Assembly: GCF_000002985.6 (NCBI RefSeq)
Contig: NC_003284.9
Coordinates: forward strand, 14,012,001-14,076,000
Origin: Caenorhabditis elegans
Lineage: Eukaryota; Nematoda; Chromadorea; Rhabditida; Rhabditidae
Direction of reading: 5' to 3'
Length of the DNA: 64,000 nt
Positions 12,041 through 24,979 of the stretch are shown here, piece by piece; positions within the stretch are counted from its first letter, which is position 1, and each line of letters starts with the position of its first letter. The notes below the pieces were generated by a model. That model was not told where the DNA came from. It was given only the letters and a program-made list of their open reading frames with translations, and searched no databases. Both the position numbers and the translations under genes were made by a program.

Positions 12041-13363
12041 TTGGACCGTCGTAAATGATAAATATGTTTTAAAACAGGTAGAAAAGAAATGAACTAAATT
12101 TTTGATAATTGGATTCAATGTTGCCTGATGTCTGAAAAAAAATTATTGTTAGGCTCCTCATATTATAGCTGTCTTACGAAAAAACTTAACAAAGCACAGA
12201 CCTTATGAATAATTATGTATATAATTTAGGTACTTGTGGAGTAGTTGTACCCCAAAATGAATTATTTTTTAAATTTATCTAAAAAACGAAAAAATAAGTG
12301 TATTATCAAATAGAACAGCCACTTGAAACCCCACCGAAGCTCTCAACAAAGAAACACAAATTTAGAACCTTTTCCAGGTACGTTTTCATTCTGTTATGGT
12401 TTTTTTTTGTATTTTGAATGCTATTTTAACCAAAGTTGTCTTTGAATTGAAAAAAAAACTTTTTCAAGACGAGATTCCCACAACACAAATAATAATCGCG
12501 AAATTAATGTGAAGTGTAACGGCGGATCAATCATTCTCTAATCAATCAATTGAACAGATTGGCGTAGAGAGAAAGATGAGGGGGATAGCTAATCAAAAGT
12601 GCGTAGCCGACGTAACCCCGCTCACTCTGCGGGGTCGCCCCCCCCCCCCTCGTCCTTTCAATCACTTTTTTTTGGCATACTGCATAGGCGTGTTGTCTGT
12701 GTGTGTATTATTTGCATACCCGCCTCTCTAAACAACACTTGGCATTGTTTCTTCGCGCCAGCGCCATTGCTCTCTACCCTTTCCACTCGTCTTATCACTT
12801 TTGCGTGTGTGTGTACCTATTGCCACCTCCAGTTATTCCATCCTTGATATCTTCCCGCTTCTCTCTGATTTTTTACTTTTTATTTTACGCGCCTTTAGTG
12901 ATTAGGTTTAAGAACCATGATTTCAATGCATTTTAAAATTTTTAGATAATAAACTTTCAATAAATTTTTGGAACTTGAAATTTTAATTGTGGAAATGAGA
13001 TTTTTGAAAAAAAAAATGCATATACACAAAATTTCTGCTAATAATGTGTGTTGCAAAAATAATTGTAGTGTTTTCTAGAAAAATAGAATTTTTTTTACAT
13101 GTGTTTTTTTTTGCAAATATGAATTTAGCATTTAAATAACGTTATTTTTTATGATAAAATAAAAACTAAAGGGCATTTGAATTCAGAAGTGGAATGCAAT
13201 GAAAAATGTTTTTTTTTTAATTTTCTACTCAAACTCCTCACAGTCAGTGACAAAAATTACGTTTTTGCCACTCATCATTTTGGAATTCGAACAAAACAAT
13301 ATTTTTTCAGTTTTACACTGTGTGCATTTGAACATACAAAACGTTTTACATTTTCAAAAGCAT

Positions 13364-13636
13364 TTCAAAAAGTTGGAAGTTACAAAATTTGGTACTTTTC
13401 CGATTTCTGCCCCCCCCCCCCCCCAAATGTTATTCAATTTTATAACACTTAATATTTTAATTTAAATTCACACGTGAATGTTTATTTCAATATAATTTCA
13501 ATTTTTAGGCTTAGAAAACAACAATACTAAGCCTGTAATTACAAAAAGTTCACGTTTCATTAATGAAAATATCGAAAACATTTTTGGGGGCAGAAATCGG
13601 AAAAGTACCCAAAATAAAAACTTTTTAGATGGCGTG
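13364..13636. repeat. Small inverted-repeat element with an expanded C tract in one arm
   Basis: TTTGGTACTTTTCCGATTTC at 13388 onward, followed by TGCCCCC, is mirrored by GGGGGCAGAAATCGGAAAAG at 13586-13605 and on to about 13613. Weaker pairing extends outwards to about 13364 and 13636. The left arm carries a run of 15 C (13410-13424), whereas the matching right-arm run is only 5 G. There is no coding sequence in the roughly 160-nt spacer. Confidence 0.6.
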
Positions 13637-16600
13637 TTTGATTATTTTTATTGCAAATCCCACTAGAGTTTGAAGTAATGAGAGCCAAAACATTCTAAAA
13701 CTACTAGGCATCTATAGATGTACATGTTTTCTTTAGACATACATTTTTGTATGTACATAAACAAAATAAATATTATGTGATTTTATTTCAGGACCGTACT
13801 TTTTCTCTTTCTCCCTTTAATTTTTGTAACATGTTCTTGTTCATTTCATCTTCTCACAATCGAGAAGGGATTTTTGACCTACATAGTGTTTGCGCATTTC
13901 ATTTCATTTTCCATTTCCCCCTTATCCCGTTTGGGTGTTTCTGTGTTTTCAATTTGTAACGCCATCACAACTACATCATTACTTATTGATGAAATTCGTT
14001 TCAAAGACTTACTGCCGTTTTTTCTACCTATTTTAGAAATAAATATTTTGTTGCAGAGCAAAACAAGTTCTGCAGTAACATGCACATATTTGCAACACGT
14101 TCATGTTGTTTTCCTCTTATATTTTTAATCGTGATTACTGATTCAAAGAATTTCATAGCTATGTATTTATATCATCTGTTTATTTTTATGTTGACACCTA
14201 GCAACCACACCTTTTTATCACATTGCTTTTTCTATGAAAAGTGGTCTAATGAGCCATTGGAGAGCAAGTTTCAGCTACTCAAATTCTTCTAAATATTTCA
14301 TGTGTTACCAGAGGAGATCTTATTTGGCTTGTATGTTAGAGTATACGACGTTTTTTTTTGGTTCTTGGTCGCCCAAATACCTACCTATGTTGTGCATTTT
14401 GATTCACTAGGAAATATTCCGATATCAAAATGTGTTGGATTCCATAATTCTTCGTTGAGAAATGGCTTGGCTAACTCGTTTGATAACGTTAAAAAACGTT
14501 GCCATCAAGCCCCCGAGGCAAATTGATTTTTACTTTTTATAACCCCATATTTTGAAAATAAAATCTTACTTAATGTTAAATGTTTATAAAAACGACAACT
14601 ATGACCAAATAAGACAGTTGAGCTTGGAGTTTGCTTTATATATTTTTTATAAATATTTGTTGAAAATTTAAGTATAGCCAATGTTTTTTAATGCATGTTT
14701 TTTGTATTTTAGCAACTGTTCTGCATATTTTTCTCCAATAAAATATTATTATATTTTTGAACATAGGGCTCACCTTCAAATCTCATTAGCCGAATTCACC
14801 TTACTTTTATACACTTTCTACACGAGTTCTACAGAGAGAAACCTGTGCAGAGAGAAACCTGTGCATAAATGTTCTTGCCTTCTCACTCCAATCTGGCGCA
14901 CATTCAATGAATATTGAAAAGGTCTGAATGAGTGATTCGAAGCTCTCTCTGCCCACCTATAAACCCCTTCCGCCTCCCTTCTCAAGAGACCACAAGTCAA
15001 CTGAGCCACCCCATGGCGAGTGATTTTTCTGGCCTCCCACCATGCGAATGACAGTGCACCATGTGGTGAGCACAATCCGCCTTCCACCCACCGTCACTCT
15101 GTCTTCATATTACACCTCCTCGCCTGTTTCCCATTGCCTATTCCTCTGCGCACAGTGTTGTCTTTACTTCCCGTTGACCTCTCACCCTTTTCGCCACGGG
15201 TGTTCTTCTTATGTGCGCACCTCTCGACATACTCTTATCGACACATTAACGTTTCCGTTTTTTTTCTGTTTTTTTTGCGTTGAAAAATTAATTGAAAGGT
15301 TTATTAATTTGTGTTCTTTTATCAGTTAATGAAAGCGAAAAATCCTCTGGACTAAATTGTATCTAACCTCTATCTTGCGAATAGGTATATATTTTCTTTC
15401 CAACTTTTAATAATTTTTAAATTCACAGCGTCATAGCTCAAATATCCGTGTCCTAGTCGGTCGTTTGTCATGCTCTCCTCTTTGTTCAGAACCAATTGTT
15501 TGCCCTTTTTGAGAAAAAAAAAAGATAAGAACGGGCATCTCATAAATTACGCGTTCCCTTTTTTTGCCAAACAAAGATAGCCCTATCTCCAAATGTTGAG
15601 CTGCTAGTCGATAACTTGAATTTATTTTTTTCATTGAATTTTTATTAGAAACTCGACGAAGCACGTCTACATTTTTCAAATTTTGATTTTGAAAAAATTA
15701 GCTCTTAAATAAATATTTTACTTTCGTTAATTGTAGGCAGCCGAATTCTGCCAAATTCGGATTTATGTAAAAGTCGTTTGCAAGTATGTTAACACTTAAC
15801 AGTTTTCAAATGACTATATCAGTTAAGTAGCTGGAGCTTTAGACGTGTCATTCAAACAAAAAAGTTTTCGATTTTGTAGTATGTAAAAAAATCCGAAAGT
15901 ATAACAGAAAGCCGAGTACTTTGTCTTGTCTGAAAACCGAATGGTATAGAAAAATATGCACAACACTTAGTTTTTAATAATTATTAGCCTAACCTATTGG
16001 GAAAATAAAATTACTTACATATATCAATTGCTCACACACTAAAGTACTGATACTTCCAAGAAACCGAAAAAAAACTGTACATTCCAATATTATTGATATC
16101 GAAGTGGTTTCAATATTAAAAAAAACTGTAGCTGAGCTAGTAAAATAGACTAACAATCTCCGGAGAATAAATTCTGTAATCTACTCCTATACAAAAGACT
16201 CTTCAATCAAAAAAATGTTTTATCAAGTTAAATAAGTTCAGTTCAATTTAATCTTGAAGGCTCAAACTATTTTCAATGCAAAATCGGTGTGTTACTTGCC
16301 ATGATTTTTGCCATGATAACGTTGTCCTGACATATTCTTCTGCACCCTGTTCTTGAATTTTTCAAATGAAAGCATCTCAAAATTTAGCTTGTCACATCAA
16401 CAATTCTTTGCTCAGAGAGCACACGATCAATATTTAATTAAAAGCACACATTCACATTCACACCGCTTCTTTTTCCTTCGCCCATTCCTCCTTGTTCTCC
16501 ATCTTCGAAGCCATCCTATTGTTTTACTTGCCCCCCGTATATTCCATTCCCATCTATTCCATCTCCACCTACTCCTATCTTTTTCAGTAATTGCGGTATT

Positions 16601-19600
16601 CAGACTCCGCCCACTGTTTAACCCTCTTTAACATTGCAAGGGGGACAGCAAAACAGGTTCACTTCAATTTGAGGAGCGAGTTGTAACATGAATAGACTTG
16701 TAATCGTATTGCCCCTCCTCTCCACTACTTCTCCCGTTTTGACCGAGTACTAGTTTCAATTTTCCTGCCCCCCGTTTTTCTATCCTCTCTCCCATTAGTT
16801 CCTTCTAAACTCCACCTCGTAACTCATCTGTATCCCCCCTCTCAATACCACCCCATCTCCGAATTTTTTCCCGTTATTCGTTCTTTGCGGTTCTTCTTCC
16901 ATCTGTTTCAAATTCCTACTCGCTTTCCTTTTTCTCATTATGCTTTGCTTCCTGCCAATTCCACCCCATCGTCGGTTTGCCAAATTGTCTCCCTTCTTTT
17001 GTTGTGCATCATCACCATCATAATCATAAACCGAGTAGGGTGGTTAGCATCATAATCCGAATGGCTTGCCTAATGAAGCCTATCACATTTGCAAATGAGC
17101 CAGAGCCAGCCCCTCACTCAAAATAGATGATCAGAGGAATGTGGTGTTTAGAATCATAAGGATGTTTTTTCCGCAAAAAATCATTATAGATTGAATATAT
17201 ATCTTGATCATTAGTTCTTCTAGTAGTCTCTGTTTTCAGAAGTAAATTTTTTGAACTTTAAAACGATGTCCAGTTTAATTTTAGCAACAAACAAATTAAT
17301 ATTTTCTAATGATTTTTTTGCTCCAAGATAAGATAAGTTCAAAAAAAGTGAGATAAAGGATTTGTAGAATAATAAACTTAAGAGAATGAGAAATAGTAGA
17401 TTTTCACAAATGCATCAATTCTATCAAAATAGTTCTTACAGTTAATTGTAGTGTTTATTAAAATAAAAACTTTCTACCATAAAACTGACACAACTTTTTT
17501 TTTGATTTCCCAATATATTAGCTTATCAAACATGTGTAGCAGCTGTATCCACGAAATTTCCGTTCAAAAAAAGTTCATTTTGTACGTATTTTCAGTTTCG
17601 TATTTTCAGTTTCAGCAAAAATGTTTTCCAAACATATAAAAGAATAGCGCTAGAGTAAATATACATTTGGTGATCCCAATCCCAAATTGATAAAGTTTTT
17701 ATTAAAAGTATTTTGAGATACAGCAACAACACAAGTAGCAAAATATGTTAGCTTCTCCTCATTCTTGTTTGATTCCTATTCCAACACGCTACGCTCTCAT
17801 TTTGTTGTCCAATGTCATTTGTCACTCCTGTCATCAATTACACCAAAATAAGGAAACGCTTCTCGATTGGGGCAGACTGGTGAGCCAGTTTTTATAAATG
17901 CGTAATCAATAAGGTTCTAGGGAAAAACGGAATAGAGCTACAAAGCCGTGAGGCTAAGTGTTTCTATTTCTAAAGCATTTCTAAATTTTCTTCCTACTTT
18001 AATCTGCTCCAGTTCCCGACACACTGATGCCCGAGTTGAACTCATGTTCTAACCTAATTTCTGTCAATTTCTGGTGCTGTCCTCCCCCAATTGCTTCTAA
18101 TTTTTATTCGCTCTCAACGTTCCCGCCCTCGTTTCTTCAGATTTTTATCGTTGTCGTCAATTTGATGAATCTTTTTCATATCTGATTTCATCACGACCGC
18201 CGTCGAGTGTTGTCGTGTGGTCAAAGAGAAGAGAGAGAAGAAGTACAAATCAATCTAAGCTGCACTAAATGCAAATTGATGGCAGTTATGTTATGCACAG
18301 GTCTCAAATCTTCTAGTTCTCTTCCTAAAAAGGCAACTTTGGTTAGAGTAATTTTTTTTTCTAAATTTACAAAAAAAAACATTTTATGAACTTTTATTCA
18401 TTTACCATTTGATGTGTTTCAAAAAAGTTTTTTTGACCTTTTGAGTAACCAAAACACTCCAAAAATTCATCTTTCTCCAGTTGAGAGACTTAAGTAGGCT
18501 TAACCCTTCTGCAATCCCTTGTCAAGACCAATCCACCCTAGTGTTTCTTTTACTACGGGTTTTCTCTACCTTTCACAATTTAACTTTTTTATTTGCTTTC
18601 CATTTTCATATTTGTAGTCTAAGAATCTAAAAACGGGAATAAAGTGCGAAGAACATGTCGTGGTAAGGAAATGTGCATAAACATCAAATTACAAAAAGGA
18701 GGGAGGAAAATTGACACGAAGTTAAAGTGAGATGAGACCAAAGAATCAGTGCGCACAAAGAGCACACACCTTTAGGTCTCAAGTGCTCTTGCACATTTTG
18801 AATTGTTAACTTTTGCACCCACCATAGAACTGTCAAGGGAAATGAGTCAGTGGTTGTGGTATTTTTTAGAGGTTAACATTTTTTTTATTACACTGGCAGG
18901 TTGTTCCACTTCTCTTTTTTTCGAAAATTAAGTACAAAAGTTTTGAAAATAAAAAATTTAAAAAAATAGTAAGTTGAGCACTGATTTTTAAATTCTGAAA
19001 ATATTTTCAACATCTAACATTGAGCATATTGGGTAACTTTAAGCTGTTACAAATAACATAATTAAAACTTAAATTTATGTACAACGGCGCGATGCACCTC
19101 TAAATCAATTCTTACACATTTTTCTGTTCAATAGCCCTTTCAACTTTTAACTCTCAATTTCAAAAATGATTGAACGCACACCTGTTTTTAAACATCAATC
19201 AACACAATTTTCATTTTCTTCAATTTTTTCCACCTCTCTCTCTCCCACTCGTTCACTTTATCAGTTTTTCCTCCCTCAATTTGTTTTTTGAAACGTCTTT
19301 TTCTTTGTATCTTCTCCTTTTTCTTTTCTGTAAAGAAATAAAACCTCAACTCTGAATCTTCATTTCTCCTACACCTCAACTTTTTTTGTGCGTTTATTGC
19401 TAGAAACAGAGTGTGTCTAAGTGTTTGTTGCCTTCTCGTCATTTTCGTGCCCTTCTTCTTTTTTCATTTGCTTGTTGATGCATTTTCGTTGATATCTGTT
19501 CTTAAATACACTTATCCGTTTCACTGATTAGCTAGATTATTCAACGTGTTCAAATGAAGTAGATTGGCATTTTAATAACATTTTAACAGCACTGTGTAAA

Positions 19601-21806
19601 TGTGAAACTTTTTTTTTTGAAAAAAAAAAACAAATCACTTAGGAAAAATTTTCCGTAATAGAAGTCATGTTGTGAAAACATTTTTAATATCTTATAGAAA
19701 AAACAATTTTCGATTTTTGCTTTATGCCAAAAATTACGTGTTTTCCTCATTTGCAATGCATACAATATATTTTCCAGTTAGTTATTTTAAGTACAATTAT
19801 AAAAACGTAATTCCATTAGGGGATCCATGTCGAACTTCCTATCAAATCTTTCGAGTGGGGCAGAGACCGGCTCTTGTCTTTTTTTTCGAAAAGTTTAGGT
19901 AATTGAATACAACAACTGTTTGAAAATAAAATTGTGAAAATTGTAATGACAATTTTAAACAAGAGTGCTTATCAAAAAATAAATAAAACTAACTAGGATT
20001 GTAAGGATTTCTTTACGTTTCTGATTGCCTTACGAAAATGTGAAAAAGGATTGTATACAACTACATTCACGACTAGTATTATTATTCGAAGCCCCATAAC
20101 AACAACAAATGCCTATAAAACCTTGCCAAGTTTTCAATTTTATTTTTGTCCAATTCTCGCCTCCCTTATGGCTGTATCCACGGAAGCTTTTACAGATGCT
20201 TGTCGTGATTGAAAACAAACAGACAAAAAGTGGTGGTTGATGGAAAAGTGTGCCTGTGCCGAAACACACAAACACACACTTTTGCCATCACGCTGCCGAA
20301 ACACATATGCGCATTTCATTTCCCCCCTCTCTACTCTTTATCCGCCGTTTTTTGCTCGTTTTTTTTTCGGCTCATAATTTATCCAACAATCCAATCCAGC
20401 TCTTCCCATTTCGATTTGTTTCTTGTGACCTAAGATTTGAAGTTTTGAAAAATTCTGAAAATGGAAACCTACCATTAGTACCATAGCCAGTGCATAATCA
20501 GTTCTTGATAATTTCCAGACGATTTCTTTTTTTTTCTGAAAAAAAACTATTTAACTCCGAATTTTTTAAGGGTTTCAGTCGACTTATTTCAAAAATGTTT
20601 CGAGAAATAAAAAAAAATCAGTTACTGTAGTTCAAGTAACTTTTATGAAATACTCGTGAATCATACAAACAAAAAATAGTTAACTAGTTCTTTCTGCTAC
20701 TCTCAGTATCTCCACTTCTTATTTTCCCATTTTTCTTTCCCATTTTTCATCTTTCAATACCTGTCTTCTTCAATTCTATGTATGTGTCACCTACCGCCAA
20801 AATAAGAAAAAACCCAAAAAATATTTTTTTTGCTGTCATTTTTCCATGTCCTTATCGATGTTCAAATTTTCTGTGAAGTGCTTAGTTTGCTGCAAAAGTT
20901 CTAGGATTACACGCCAGTTCAGATAGCTTTCACTCATTTTTTTTGTTGCGTGGCTCTTGTCGTTTTAAAAAAATAGATCAGTCGTCATTGAACAAATATT
21001 GGTGGTCTGGTTTAGTTTCATTTACGTTGACTCCTACACGGTTTCTGTGTTGCTACCTGGAGTATGGTTTTTTAGAATAGGAGGTTATTATTATTATTAT
21101 TAAAAACACACACCGTATTTTCCTATTAGGACAATTTTAAATTTTCGGTACTTTTGTCAAGCAATATTATTAGACACCGCAAAACTGCTGGTAATTTAAC
21201 TACTAATTTTTTGTTGTATTTTGATTTTGAGACTTCTGTATAGTTTTCTAATTATCACAATAACTCAAACTCTACTTAGATAAATTCACTGCAGTTTAGC
21301 AAGGAATCATTGAAAAATATCCTTGAAATATTCAAATTATATTCTCAAATACTATACCTTGCATTGCTTTTTTTAAGTAAAAAAAAGTTACAACAAGTCA
21401 AGTCCAAAAATTTCGAAACACATAAAATTTCATCATCGCAACATTCTCTATCCACTTTAATTTGAGGAAAAAAATTAGGACTAACAACTCCCATTTTTCC
21501 TCTTCAATTAACAAGTTCGTAAATTTACCCCGAACCTCTAACCGAATGTCTCCTACCTGTTCATTTTTTATTGACATTCTCCTTCTCTCATTCAATTTCA
21601 ATTCTTTTCATAGACTCCCTACGAAATCATTCACAACTGTGCACACAAATAGACATACATTTCACACTCGCAAACATGTACGTACATTTGGTTTTATCCT
21701 AACGCAGCCTTAAAAATTTTTGTGAACATTTTGGAAACACCGAATAATTTTCCATCCGTCCCATATCTAGTCTTTCATCAAATTTAACTTCAGTCTTTAG
21801 CACACA

Positions 21807-24800
21807 ATGGGCACGGAAACTGATATTGTCGCCAGATTTGACATCCACTTGGATGCTGGAGATGAGCCAACTTTCAAAGGAGGAGAGCTGATCACTGGTA
21901 AACTGCTCATCGAGCTGCGCAAACCAATTATAATCAATGCGGTGAAGTTGCAAATGAAAGGCAGAGCCGCGTGGCTGAATGATCCACTAAAAAAAGACGA
22001 TATAGAAAAGGTTTGTGGTTTTTTCATTAGTGGGGAAAATGACAGTATTGACAGTATTTCGAAGTTTAGAAGTTATAAACCAATGTTTAATGGCGTAGAA
22101 AAACCAAAATTCATATTGATACTTCTCAAAAAAATTTGAAACATAGTCACGGCGGTTTCAAATTTTTATAAATTAGAGCTGGTAAAATTTTGGCTAAATT
22201 TAGCAAAAAAAAATTTTTTAACGACATAATAAAAGATCCATTCAAAAAGTTTTGATAATTTACATTCAATTATATTTTTTCAGGTTTACTTTGACCAAGA
22301 CTTCACACTGCTAGAACGTCCACCAGGCAAGCCAGAGCCTGGACATTTCCAATGGATTGGGGATTTCACCTACAGTCTACCATTCGAGTGCCCTCTTCCG
22401 AAAGGATGCCCAAGCACGTACGAAGGACCACACGCCTTCATTAGATACTTTATTCGCGCTAGTTTAGTCCAAGAAGATGAATTTGAAAAAATTGTGAGTT
22501 TTTTGTAATTTTTTGTTCAAATTTGAAAACTAAACTTTGTTACATTTCAGCACGAATACTATGTGAAAAAAGCGTTTACACTGGTTTCACCATCCGAGGG
22601 CCACATTGTTACCGGCGAAGCTGCACAAACAGATGATTCAGCAATTCTTGGAAAGTGCTGCTGCAAATCAAAGCTGGCTGCAGAGCTTGCACTCTCAAAA
22701 ACTGGATATTTGCCTGGCGAAGCTATTTATGGAAACTTGAAAATTGGAAGCAAGCATCCCAAGGATATTCTTAATCACGTTAGTGCTGGAAATATTGTTA
22801 TTACTGAAAAGCCAATAAGTTTTTTTAAGCACACGAATTTCTAACTTTTTCTAAAACATAACCACCAACTTTTTCAGATGGAGGCTCGTCTTGTAGACCG
22901 CGTTCGTCGAGTCGGTGCTCCAGAAATCTCAGCAGCATCTCCATGGAGAACACTTCTTGTCAGAAAATTAGAGTCGAATCAAGAAACTCCAGCCAAAACG
23001 AAGGGAGCTATTGAGCAATCTGGGCTCTTCCTTCTTACAGTACCACCAGTCTGTCCAAGCACAAAGGGAGATTATGAGGATCCATCAAAGATTGAGCATA
23101 TCCTGAGTCCATATGGAAAACTATTGGAGAGCCCATCTACAGCTACATTACGATTCCGCAAGATTCCATTCCTCAAAGTAGAATATGGAATTCAAGTGAC
23201 TCTTGGAACAGATATTCTACTCGAAATTCCAATCGAAATTGGAGAGCTCTCTACAAGAGACAAGAGCAACACATTAGAATCATTCGTGACAGGACCACAA
23301 CCAGTTGAGGAAGCCGACGAGAAGGGTAAGATTGCTGTCAATGGACCGTTCGTCTACACTCCAGTCTATCCATACCCTCAAAATGCTGGAACTAATGGAA
23401 AAGCTGCCAGTGTAACAGTCATCAGCACAGAGCCCAGTCTTCCTCACAGCATGTACGAGCCAGAGGTATACTTTTGAAATTTACTTTTCTACCAATAAAA
23501 CAACAAATGTTAACCCGATTTTTTTCAGAAAACTATCGTGACTACCACGCGCACAATAGTCACCCATTCTGATGGCCACGAGTCGAAGACAATGGAAGAA
23601 ACAGTTGTGGAGACGGAAGGCGAAGTTGTGAAAACAGTGTTGGAGAGCACAGTCAATGATGATGGTATGAAGACGGAGAAAGTTGAGACGGTTAGTGACA
23701 TTATCAATGGAACTTTTTGATTCGTGAAGTTTAGACCACAATAGACGCATCTGGAGATGAGAAAACTACTGTAGAGACATCAAAGACCCGTGTGGCGGAG
23801 AGCGCTGAGGTTCCAGAGATTATCAAGGAAGCCAGAGAAAGAATTGAAGAGCTTGTTGAGCATCAATTGGTTAGTTTGGAAAAAGAAAAATGAAAAATAC
23901 AGTTATTCAAAAACAGTTTGATAATTATTCGGTGTCCAAAATATTTCCGGTCATTATTTTTACAAAATTTATAAAAAATTTCAAAACAAATATTGTGAAG
24001 TTTCCTCTAATCACCTGGTTGAAAAATTAATTATATTTATAGTTTTTTGACTCCACTATTAAATTATTCTAGAAACTGTTGCACGCCAAAACTATCGCTC
24101 TATAGGTAACGTTTGCACGACCGCATCGCATCAATTTTTTCTTTCAATTTTACAAAAGAGAAAACACTTGAAATAATATAAGTTGAAAAATTAAAAAAAA
24201 AAAACATCGCCCTGATTTTGCCGACTCCATTCAACATTCACCATTTCCGAAACAATAGTTTTGGCGTGACAGTATACATATGTATGTTAACTGGAAGTAT
24301 TACATACCGTATATTCTCTATTAGTCTTGCAGCCTCTATTAGTCTTGCAGCGTCTAATAATCTTGCACCCCTCTTTTTGCCGGTACAGCAATATTTTGCG
24401 GTAACCTCAGTAAATTTGTCATCTTTTGGGTAAATTGATCTCAAAAGCGTTCAAATAATTGATGAAATCTTAGAAAAGTATGTATTTTTCGTTGTTTAAA
24501 CGATATCAATTGGGGTTTTCTATAAAAAATTGATCACGTGTCAAAGTTATGGAACATTTGAAAATTAGTCTTGCAGTCTCTAATAGTCTTGCCCCCTACC
24601 GACCAATTGAAAATTAGTATTGCATACAACTAATAGAGGAATTACGGTAACTGCAAAGAAATGTTAAGATTTGATTTAAGATTTACAACTACATTTTTAA
24701 CAAAAAAAAAACTTCAAATTCATACACTCTTCAACAACTTTATAATTTCAGCATCACTCCCCAGAGCACTCTCCAGCCACCCCAACAGTCGAGCCAATTG

Positions 24801-24979
24801 TAGAAACCATCGTGAACGAGAATGGAGAAGAAACGATCGTATCCACAGAAGTCATTGAACACGGAGATACGAAAACGATCAAAACGACGACGGTGACTAA
24901 GCACGCGGATGGATCCGAATCCACATTGGTCCAGGAGAACACCACTACTGAAACTGTCACAACGACACTGGAGGAATAG
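21807..24979 (+). CDS. Alpha-arrestin (arrestin domain-containing protein)
   Basis: Seven exons: 21807-22010, 22284-22493, 22551-22778, 22878-23465, 23529-23690, 23735-23869 and 24752-24979 (stop TAG 24977-24979). They encode 584 aa and every intron is phase 0. Residues about 8-145 form an arrestin N-domain (FDIHLDAGDEPTFKGGELI; FTYSLPFECPLP; YEGPHAFIRYFIRA). A cysteine triplet (GKCCCKS, about 174-176) precedes the arrestin C-domain (LSKTGYLPGEAIYG to VEYGIQVTLGTDILLEIPIE, ending about 345). This matches the ARRDC family, which links membrane cargo to ubiquitin ligases and endocytosis. The C-terminal 170 residues are Thr/Glu/Val-rich and repetitive (VTTTRTIVTHSDGHE, IVNENGEETIVSTEVIE, TVTKHADGSE) and probably disordered. 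No PPxY ligase-binding motif is seen. The ATG lies 6 nt after a TCTTTAG and 13 nt after a TTAACTTCAG acceptor-like site. C. elegans names such genes arrd; I cannot say which one. Confidence 0.9.
24305..24649. mobile_element. TIR element with TACCGTA ends, in intron 6 of the arrestin gene
   Basis: The left end TACCGTATATTCTCTATTAG at 24305 is an inverted match to CTAATAGAGGAATTACGGTA at 24630-24649. Internally, variants of ATTAGTCTTGCAG occur several times (24319 onward, about 24565 and 24590). Outer TA dinucleotides fit a TA target. Related pieces lie elsewhere in the window, the longest at about 58328-58566, which aligns with the reverse complement of the right half of this copy. Non-autonomous, no ORF. 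Confidence 0.7.

Larger units (their letters stand above)
10325..21806. other. Long intergenic stretch between the CAP gene and the arrestin gene
   Basis: Apart from the palindromic element at 10558-12040 and the inverted repeat at about 13364-13636, I see no gene. Pyrimidine-rich blocks (about 14940-15260, 16430-17000, 18020-18150, 19200-19350, 20300-20430) generate short open frames without motifs or coherent splice sites. The right-hand part probably contains the promoter and 5' non-coding exons of the arrestin gene. TTAACTTCAG and TCTTTAG acceptor-like sites lie within 20 nt upstream of its ATG. A 12-C run is at 12638-12649. Confidence 0.45.

Noticed and set aside
14818-15283. Open frames of 87-95 codons on both strands
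   Set aside because: CT-rich intergenic DNA with no motifs. A short direct repeat (AGAGAGAAACCTGTGC twice) explains part of one frame.
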